From assembly GCA_037446165.1 (NCBI GenBank), contig JBBIJC010000074.1, positions 1 to 12,146 of the forward strand: a stretch of 12,146 bases of DNA, in the 5' to 3' direction. This document shows, in pieces, positions 7,065 to 12,146 of this stretch (the first letter of the stretch is position 1; each line of letters starts with the position of its first letter). The DNA comes from Parasulfuritortus sp037446165. GTDB lineage: Bacteria; Pseudomonadota; Gammaproteobacteria; Burkholderiales; Thiobacillaceae. Position numbers and translations under genes: made by a program. The notes under the pieces are model-generated. The model did no database searches and was not told the origin of the DNA. It saw only the letters and a program-made list of their open reading frames with translations.

Positions 7065-8579
7065 CTACATGCATGTTTCAAACAACAGTAGCGCGCCCAG
7101 CAAAACGGCAATGACCGCCAGCCAGAGGTTGCGTCTGCGCTGCTCGACCAGGAGCCGGTCGAACCCGGTTTCCAGCTTTGCCAGCCGGTTGTCCTTCAAT
7201 GCCTGATGCGCCAGACGGGGCAGTTGCGGGATCAGGTTGCCCCAGTAGGGCGCTTCTTCCTTGAACATGCGGGCCCAGCCGCGCCAGCCGAGCTGCTCGC
7301 TCATCCAGCGTTCCAGAAAGGGTTTGGCCGTGGCCCACAGATCGAGCTCGGGGTCCAGTTGCCGGCCCAGACCCTCGATGTTGAGCAGGGTCTTTTGCAG
7401 CATGACCAGTTGTGGCTGGATTTCCATGCCGAACCGGCGCGAAGTCTGGAACAGCCTGAGCAGCACCTTGCCGAAGGCGATTTCCTTCAGCGGCCGGTCG
7501 AACACCGGTTCGCACACGGAGCGGATGGCGGCCTCGAATTCGTCGATCCGGGTTTCTTCCGAGATCCAGCCCGAATCGCGATGGGCCTGGGCGACCCGCT
7601 TGTAATCGCGGCGGAAGAAGGCGAGGAAGTTCTGGGCCAGGTAATTCTTGTCGACATCGTTGAGTGTGCCCATGATGCCGAAATCGAGCGCCACATACTG
7701 GCCTTCGTCGGTGACCAGGATGTTGCCCGGATGCATGTCGGCATGAAAGTAGCCGTCGCGAAAAACCTGGGTGAAGAAGATTTCCACCCCGGCCCGGGCC
7801 AGCCTGGGGATATCCACGCCGCGTCGGCGCAGCTCGTCGATCTGGGAGATGGGCGTGCCGTCCATCCAGGTCATGGTCATGACTTCCTGCGTGCAGTAGT
7901 CCCAGTACACCTCGGGTACGGCAAGCAGTTTCGAGCCTTCGAAGTTGCGCCGTAGCTGGGAGCTGTTGGCGGCTTCCCGGATCATGTCCAGCTCGTCCTC
8001 CAGGTGCTTGGCGAACTCGGCCACCACTTCCTTCGGCTTCAGTCGCTTGCCATCCGACCAGAGCGCTTCAAGCAGCCCGGCCAGGGTGTAGAGCAGGGCC
8101 AGGTCGCTTTCGATGGTCTTGCGGATGTTGGGGCGCAGCACCTTGACCGCGACCGCCTCGCCGGACTTCAGCCGAGCCTTGTGGACCTGGGCGATGGAAG
8201 CCGAAGCCACCGGCTCCGGGCCGAATTCGGCGAACACGTCATGGGCGTCGCGGCCGTAGGCACGGCGCAAAACCGCCAGAGCTTGTTCAGACGGAAAGGG
8301 CTGGACCCGATCCTGCAACAGCGCCAGTTCGTCGGCCAGGTCGGCCGGCAGCAGGTCGCGCCGGGTGGATAGTACCTGGCCGAACTTGACGAAGATCGGT
8401 CCCAGGCATTCCAGCGCCTTGCGCAGGCGTACTGCGCGCGGGTCGCGCAGCGGCCGCCAGAAAAACAGCAGGTTGACCAGCCAGCGGATCAGCTTGATCC
8501 GTTCGTGGCCAAGAAAGAATTCGTCCAGGCCATAGCGGGCCGAGACATACAGGATGCGGGTCAGACGCAGGATTCTCAC
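7065..8579 (-). CDS. ubiB: Ubiquinone biosynthesis protein UbiB (ABC1/ADCK atypical kinase family)
   Basis: UbiB is a membrane-associated atypical kinase/ATPase needed for ubiquinone synthesis; its family includes human ADCK3. With the GTG start at 8579 it has 504 residues. Diagnostic motifs are KFGQ (65-68), the Ala-rich nucleotide loop ASASIAQ (125-131) in place of a Gly-rich P-loop, K146 in AVKVLRP, HADMHPGN (279-286) and DFG (299-301). The C-terminus ends in one hydrophobic segment (about 484-502) with only two residues after it; E. coli UbiB has two such helices. The frame is open further upstream, but those residues overlap ubiJ and look unlike UbiB. The GTG overlaps the ubiJ TGA as GTGA, indicating coupled translation, and the start yields the typical VRILRLTRIL opening. 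Confidence 0.95.
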   Translation of the reverse strand: MRILRLTRILYVSARYGLDEFFLGHERIKLIRWLVNLLFFWRPLRDPRAVRLRKALECLGPIFVKFGQVLSTRRDLLPADLADELALLQDRVQPFPSEQALAVLRRAYGRDAHDVFAEFGPEPVASASIAQVHKARLKSGEAVAVKVLRPNIRKTIESDLALLYTLAGLLEALWSDGKRLKPKEVVAEFAKHLEDELDMIREAANSSQLRRNFEGSKLLAVPEVYWDYCTQEVMTMTWMDGTPISQIDELRRRGVDIPRLARAGVEIFFTQVFRDGYFHADMHPGNILVTDEGQYVALDFGIMGTLNDVDKNYLAQNFLAFFRRDYKRVAQAHRDSGWISEETRIDEFEAAIRSVCEPVFDRPLKEIAFGKVLLRLFQTSRRFGMEIQPQLVMLQKTLLNIEGLGRQLDPELDLWATAKPFLERWMSEQLGWRGWARMFKEEAPYWGNLIPQLPRLAHQALKDNRLAKLETGFDRLLVEQRRRNLWLAVIAVLLGALLLFETCM

Positions 8580-9148
8580 GCCCGGTGCTGCTCCAGCAGG
8601 GCGATCCGCGCTTCCAGACGGGCGGCGGCATCGCGTACTTCGTCCACCTCGGCGACGAATTGCTGCACCGCGTGTTTGTCGGCCAGCAGGTCGGTCTCGA
8701 AGGTCATGTATTCCGCGACCGAGCGGCCGATGGCCTCGTGGGCCTGATCGCGCCAACGGCCGTAGCCTTCGACGGCTTGCGCGGCGCGCGCGGCGGCCAC
8801 GTCACCCACCACCGGGCGCAGGGCCAGAGCCCAGTCGAACTCGGCGAGCGCGGCGGACAGATCGGCGGCGAGGGTACCGTCGCCTTCGATCCGGGCCTTG
8901 TTCAAGGCGTCTTTTTGTCCGGCGACCAGGGCCAGCAGGACATCGGCTGGAATGGTGATTTCGGTGGCGATGGGCAGCGCCGGGTCGGCAACCGACAGGC
9001 TACCGTCTTCGGTCACCCGGAACGCCATCGTGACCAGCGGCAGACGGATGCTGACGTGTTTTCCGGCATGCCGGGTCAGACGGGCGCGCAGCGTTGGCTG
9101 GGTGGCCAGCAGGCGGGCGAGGGCGGCAAACAGGGGCGTGGTAAACAT
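8576..9148 (-). CDS. ubiJ: Ubiquinone biosynthesis accessory factor UbiJ (SCP2 domain)
   Basis: UbiJ is a lipid-binding scaffold of the cytoplasmic ubiquinone-synthesis complex, with an N-terminal SCP2 fold and a C-terminal coiled coil. The 190-residue product fits: a short amphipathic N-terminus (FTTPLFAALARLLA), an SCP2-like beta region (about 28-100, including VSIRLP and EITIPADVLLALVAG), and a C-terminal heptad-like helix (about 158-188) rich in Glu, Ala and Leu. Sequence identity to E. coli UbiJ looks low, so the call rests on architecture plus direct coupling to ubiB (GTGA overlap). ubiE, its usual neighbour, is not upstream; mtnA diverges 36 bp away. I chose the ATG at 9148 because a TACAAT ends 6 nt before it; an in-frame ATG at 9166 would add six residues. 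No ribosome binding site precedes either. Confidence 0.83.
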   Translation of the reverse strand: MFTTPLFAALARLLATQPTLRARLTRHAGKHVSIRLPLVTMAFRVTEDGSLSVADPALPIATEITIPADVLLALVAGQKDALNKARIEGDGTLAADLSAALAEFDWALALRPVVGDVAAARAAQAVEGYGRWRDQAHEAIGRSVAEYMTFETDLLADKHAVQQFVAEVDEVRDAAARLEARIALLEQHRA

Positions 9149-9154
9149 GGCGGC

Positions 9155-9160
9155 ATTGTA
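9155..9160 (-). promoter_or_regulatory. Possible -10 element for a leaderless ubiJ-ubiB transcript
   Basis: On the minus strand TACAAT is followed by GCCGCC and then the ubiJ ATG. Exactly 6 nt separate the hexamer from the A of ATG, which is where RNA polymerase would normally initiate. No Shine-Dalgarno is present. No -35-like hexamer is visible at 16-18 bp. Confidence 0.45.
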
Positions 9161-9171
9161 TTGCATTGCGG

Positions 9172-9177
9172 GATAAT
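9172..9177 (+). promoter_or_regulatory. Possible -10 element for a leaderless mtnA-hda transcript
   Basis: GATAAT (5 of 6 matches to TATAAT) ends 7 nt before the mtnA ATG at 9185. There is no ribosome binding site in the 36-bp gap to ubiJ. With the opposing TACAAT, the gap would hold two back-to-back promoters whose start sites coincide with the start codons. No -35 element is evident. Confidence 0.45.
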
Positions 9178-9184
9178 CCGGCCC

Positions 9185-10270
9185 ATGAACGTCAACGGAA
9201 CTCCCACCCGAACCATCGCCTCGCTGCCCGATCGCAGCGGCATCGTGATTATCGACCAGACCCGGCTGCCGTTTCGCTATGAACTGCGCACCCTGTATAC
9301 CCTGGCCGACGTGGCCGAGACGATCTCGGTCATGCGCGTCCGCGGCGCGCCGCTGATCGGTGCCACGGCGGCCTATGGCGTGGCCGTGGCGATGAATGCC
9401 GATTGCTCCGATGCAGCGCTCGATGCGGCTTGCGTCACCCTGGCCGCGACCCGGCCCACGGCGGTCAATCTGGCCTGGGCGCTGGGCCGCATGAGGGTGT
9501 GCTTGCAGCTGCTGCCGCCGGCCGAACGGCGTATCGCCGCCTGGGTCGAAGCCGCCGCCATCTGCGACGAGGACGTGGCGCTCAACCAGGCCATCGGCCG
9601 GCACGGTGCCGGGCTGATCCGCGCCATCGCCGAACGGAAGACCGGGCCGGTCAACATCCTGACCCACTGCAACGCCGGCTGGCTGGCCACGGTCGACTGG
9701 GGCACCGCCCTGGCGCCGATCTACACCGCCTTCGATGCCGGCATTCCCGTGCACGTCTGGGTCGACGAGACCCGGCCGCGCAACCAGGGTGCCAGCCTGA
9801 CCGCCTGGGAACTGAAGCAGCACGGTGTGCCGCACACGGTGATCGCCGACAACGCCGGCGGCCACCTGATGCAGCATGGCCGGGTCGATCTGTGCCTCGT
9901 CGGTACCGACCGCACCGCCGCGAATGGCGACGTCGCCAACAAGATCGGCACCTATCTCAAGGCCCTGGCCGCGCACGACAACACGGTCCCGTTTTATGTC
10001 GCCTTGCCTGGTCCAACCATCGACTGGAGCCTGGCCGATGGCCGCGCGATTCCGATCGAGGAGCGTCGGGCCGACGAGGTGACCTGTCTGACCGGCGAGA
10101 CCGAAGCCGGCGACCTGGTCACGGTGCGAGTCACGCCCGAGGGCAGCCCGGCCGCCAACCCCGCCTTCGACGTCACCCCGGCCCGGCTGGTCACCGGCCT
10201 GATCACCGAGCGCGGCGTCTGCGCCGCCAGCCGCGCCGGTCTGCTGTCGCTCTACCCGGAACGCGGTTGA
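9185..10270 (+). CDS. mtnA: S-methyl-5-thioribose-1-phosphate isomerase
   Basis: MtnA converts methylthioribose-1-phosphate to methylthioribulose-1-phosphate in the methionine salvage pathway. In some bacteria it also serves salvage of 5'-deoxyadenosine-derived sugars. The 361-residue protein has the family length. Motifs seen are RGAPLIG (53-59), TRPTAVNLAWAL (89-100), the catalytic cysteine C162 in ILTHCNAG, the DETRPRNQGASLTAWEL segment (194-210), and the catalytic aspartate D242 in GTDRTAANGDVANKIGTY. These separate it from the related eIF2B subunits. No other salvage genes (mtnP, mtnB, mtnC, mtnK) are in the window. It starts a rightward cluster: its TGA overlaps the hda ATG as TGATG. 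The ATG at 9185 lacks a ribosome binding site but follows a -10-like hexamer by 7 nt. Confidence 0.95.
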   Translation: MNVNGTPTRTIASLPDRSGIVIIDQTRLPFRYELRTLYTLADVAETISVMRVRGAPLIGATAAYGVAVAMNADCSDAALDAACVTLAATRPTAVNLAWALGRMRVCLQLLPPAERRIAAWVEAAAICDEDVALNQAIGRHGAGLIRAIAERKTGPVNILTHCNAGWLATVDWGTALAPIYTAFDAGIPVHVWVDETRPRNQGASLTAWELKQHGVPHTVIADNAGGHLMQHGRVDLCLVGTDRTAANGDVANKIGTYLKALAAHDNTVPFYVALPGPTIDWSLADGRAIPIEERRADEVTCLTGETEAGDLVTVRVTPEGSPAANPAFDVTPARLVTGLITERGVCAASRAGLLSLYPERG

Positions 10271-10941
10271 TGGCCGACACCCGCCAGCTCGTCCTCAACA
10301 TCCAGCCCGAGGCCGCCCCGCGCTTCGACAACTTCATGCCGGGCGACAACCTGGAACTGCTGCTTGCACTGGACACGATGGCGCGCGGCGAGTTGAAGGA
10401 ATCGGTCGCCTACATCTGGGGTGCTTCCGGCAGCGGCCGCAGCCATTTGCTCCAGGCCACGGTGGCCGAGGCCCGCCGTTTCGGGCGTGCAGCCGGCTAT
10501 GCCAGCGGCGGAGAGCTGCCTGATGACCTGACCGGCCTGCTGGCGGTGGACGATGTCGATGTGCTTGACGCCGAAGGCCAGGTCCGCCTGTTCTCGCTCA
10601 TCAACCAGGCGCGCGAAGGTGCCGGCACGGTGCTGGCGGCCGGCCCGGTCGCGCCGGCACAACTGACGCTGCGCGCAGACCTCGCCACCCGCTTGTCCTG
10701 GGGGCTGGTGTTCGGCCTGCGTCCGCTCAACGAGGCCGACCGTGCCACGGCCATTCGCGAGCGTGCCGCCAGCCTGGGCCTGAGTCTGGCCGACGATGTG
10801 GTGCGCTACCTGCTCAGCCATGGCCGGCGCGACCTGCCTTCGCTGCTCGCCAACGTCGATGCACTGGACGCCTATTCGCTCAGTCTCAAGCGACCGGTCA
10901 CTGTGCCGCTGGTGCGGGATTGGCTGAACTCCAGGCCATGA
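10270..10941 (+). CDS. hda: DnaA regulatory inactivator Hda
   Basis: Hda binds the DNA-loaded beta clamp and stimulates ATP hydrolysis by DnaA, preventing re-initiation. The 223-residue product has the family's architecture: a clamp-binding peptide QLVLNI (6-11) near the N-terminus, FDNFMPGDN (19-27), and a modified Walker A GASGSGRSHLL (51-61). The Walker A lysine is Arg, as in E. coli Hda. Walker B VDDV is at 93-96. Box VII DLATRL (137-142) carries the presumed arginine finger R141, and the C-terminal lid domain includes LSHGRRDLPSLL. The ATG shares its A with the mtnA stop (TGATG), and the stop overlaps the next gene as ATGA, so translation is coupled at both ends. Its lid shows it is the short DnaA-like protein, not DnaA itself. 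Confidence 0.93.
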   Translation: MADTRQLVLNIQPEAAPRFDNFMPGDNLELLLALDTMARGELKESVAYIWGASGSGRSHLLQATVAEARRFGRAAGYASGGELPDDLTGLLAVDDVDVLDAEGQVRLFSLINQAREGAGTVLAAGPVAPAQLTLRADLATRLSWGLVFGLRPLNEADRATAIRERAASLGLSLADDVVRYLLSHGRRDLPSLLANVDALDAYSLSLKRPVTVPLVRDWLNSRP

Positions 10942-12044
10942 ACCGGCTGTACGTGGCGATCAGCGGCCACGGTCTTGGCCATCTGGCCCAGACCGCACCG
11001 GTGCTCAACCAACTGCACCGGATCGATCCGGGCATCGAATTCGTGGTGCGCACCGCGCTACCGCGCGAAACGCTGGCGCTGCGCCTGGCCATGCCGTTCG
11101 AGCACGTGCCCGAAGCCTCCGACTGCAACCTGGTCATGCACGACGCCATCCGCGCCGACGTGCCGGCCAGCCTGGCCGCCTATCGCGAATTCCATCGCGA
11201 CTGGCTGCGCAAGGTCGATGCCGAAGCGCGTCAACTGGAAGCCATGAAGGTGGACGCGGTATTCAGCAACGTCGGCTATCTGCCGCTGGCCGCGGCGCAT
11301 CAGGCCGGGTTGCCGTCCATGGCGATGTGCTCGCTGAACTGGGCCGACATCTTCCGCCATTACCTCGGCAACGAGCCCGAGGCGGCGGCCATCCTCGACC
11401 AGATGCTTGAGGCCTACGCTGGCGCACGTGCCTTCCTGCGTCCAGAACCGTCGATGCCGATGGTCGATCTGGCCAACGCCGTGGCCATCCCGCCGGTCGT
11501 CCAGCCCGGCCGCAACCGGCGCGCCGAACTGGTCGGCAAGCTCGGCCTCGCGCACGGCGACAGACTGGTCCTGGTCGGCATGGGAGGCATTGCCTACCGC
11601 CCGCCGGCCAGGCACTGGCCGTCCATCCCCGGTGTGCTGTTCCTTGCGCCGGACGACTGGCAGACGGGTCACCCCGCCATTCGTCTGCTGCGCGAAACCG
11701 GCCTGGTGTTTCGCGACGCGCTCGCTTCGGCTGACGCGCTGATCACCAAGCCCGGCTACGGCAGCTATGTCGAAGCGGCTTCTGCCGGAGTGCCAGTGCT
11801 GACCATTCCGCGTCCAGACTGGCCCGAGACGACCTATCTCAATGACTGGCTGCAAGGCAAGGCGCGGGTGTTGGAAATCCCTGAGCAACGGCTGTTGGCG
11901 GGCGAGTTGGCCGAGCCGCTTGAGCAGGTTTGGGCCATGCCGGCGAAGTCGCCGGTGGCGGCCGATGGCGCAGACAGGGCCGCCGGGGCGCTGTTGGAAC
12001 ATTGCTTGACCAGAGCGGACCGATCCGCATACCTTGCTTGCTGA
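10938..12044 (+). CDS. MurG/UGT-like GT-B glycosyltransferase of unknown substrate
   Basis: The 368-residue protein has a GT-B two-Rossmann-domain look. The N-terminal domain opens with a beta strand and the glycine-rich loop ISGHGLGH (8-15), as in MurG-like and UDP-sugar transferases. The C-terminal domain has the nucleotide-sugar-binding motif ASADALITKPGYGSYVEA with K271-G275 and E279, then AGVPVLTIPR (283-292) and E297. I see no signal peptide or membrane helix, so it is probably cytosolic or peripheral. Donor and acceptor are unknown. The ATG at 10938 overlaps the hda stop as ATGA, suggesting coupled translation. An in-frame TTG at 10920 would add six residues with no better support. The gene is intact and unrelated in obvious function to hda or mtnA. 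Confidence 0.75.
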   Translation: MNRLYVAISGHGLGHLAQTAPVLNQLHRIDPGIEFVVRTALPRETLALRLAMPFEHVPEASDCNLVMHDAIRADVPASLAAYREFHRDWLRKVDAEARQLEAMKVDAVFSNVGYLPLAAAHQAGLPSMAMCSLNWADIFRHYLGNEPEAAAILDQMLEAYAGARAFLRPEPSMPMVDLANAVAIPPVVQPGRNRRAELVGKLGLAHGDRLVLVGMGGIAYRPPARHWPSIPGVLFLAPDDWQTGHPAIRLLRETGLVFRDALASADALITKPGYGSYVEAASAGVPVLTIPRPDWPETTYLNDWLQGKARVLEIPEQRLLAGELAEPLEQVWAMPAKSPVAADGADRAAGALLEHCLTRADRSAYLAC

Positions 12045-12100
12045 TCCTGTGCAGTCGGTGCCGTCTGGCCCGAACCGCCAAACCCTGAATGGAGCCGAAC

Positions 12101-12146
12101 GTGTCCGACCCAAACGTCCTCGAAATCCAGGACCTCCATTTCTCCT
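12101..12146 (+). CDS. Probable ABC-transporter ATP-binding protein, N-terminal fragment
   Basis: A GTG at 12101 opens a frame to the window edge giving 15 residues, MSDPNVLEIQDLHFS. The pattern L-E-I-x-D-L-x-F-S is the usual first strand of ABC ATPases, just before the aromatic A-loop residue, which would follow off the edge. GGAG at 12091-12094 is placed 6 nt before the GTG, supporting this start. The gene begins 56 nt after the glycosyltransferase stop, on the same strand. Without the Walker motifs the family call rests on a short stretch. Confidence 0.6.
   Translation, partial: MSDPNVLEIQDLHFS

Noticed and set aside
8580..8756. N-terminal extension of the UbiB frame up to an ATG at 8756
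   Set aside because: The residues are Arg/Gly/Pro-rich antisense-like text lying within ubiJ; the GTG at 8579 gives the normal UbiB N-terminus.
8585..9184. Upstream extension of the mtnA frame to an ATG at 8585
   Set aside because: This stretch is antisense to ubiJ; MtnA similarity begins at the ATG at 9185.
9149..9976. Upstream extension of the UbiJ frame to an ATG at 9976
   Set aside because: It is the antisense shadow of mtnA; UbiJ-like sequence begins only at 9148.

Overview
The window is GC-rich, densely packed bacterial chromosome. It reads as core genome of a Gram-negative betaproteobacterium. Reasons: SecA with a C-terminal zinc motif beside a divergent DUF721/DciA gene, an aerobic-type ubiquinone pair (UbiJ/UbiB), Hda, and a DUF2934 protein with an H1-like Lys/Ala-rich region. 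Genus cannot be fixed from sequence alone. I see no tRNA, rRNA, CRISPR array, insertion sequence, prophage or recognisable defence locus.

Layout, left to right. (1) Positions 1-74 hold the first 24 codons of a leftward hypothetical gene. (2) Leftward secA (153-2894) ends in a strong intrinsic terminator. (3) Diverging from secA are dciA (helicase-loading factor) and aroK (shikimate kinase). (4) A leftward VanZ-family membrane protein converges on aroK and overlaps its 3' end by 38 bp. (5) A rightward DHH/DHHA1 phosphoesterase follows. (6) It converges on a degraded 3' fragment of a sodium:solute symporter. (7) A leftward gene encodes a Lys/Ala-rich protein with a C-terminal DUF2934 domain. 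(8) A leftward ubiJ-ubiB pair is coupled by a GTGA overlap. (9) Only 36 bp away, a rightward cluster mtnA-hda-glycosyltransferase is joined by TGATG and ATGA overlaps. (10) The window ends in the first codons of a probable ABC-transporter ATPase.

Functionally these are housekeeping modules: protein export (SecA), replication control (DciA loads the replicative helicase; Hda inactivates DnaA), aromatic amino-acid precursors (AroK), ubiquinone synthesis (UbiJ, UbiB), methylthioribose-1-phosphate recycling (MtnA), and probably small-oligonucleotide or cyclic-dinucleotide turnover (DHH protein). No single pathway spans the window.

I did not find a convincing new multi-gene system. The points most worth a second look are: -10-like hexamers placed 6-7 nt before the start codons of aroK, ubiJ and mtnA, which lack ribosome binding sites and may give leaderless mRNAs; an uncharacterised GT-B-like glycosyltransferase translationally coupled to hda; the decayed symporter remnant; and the H1-like/DUF2934 protein.
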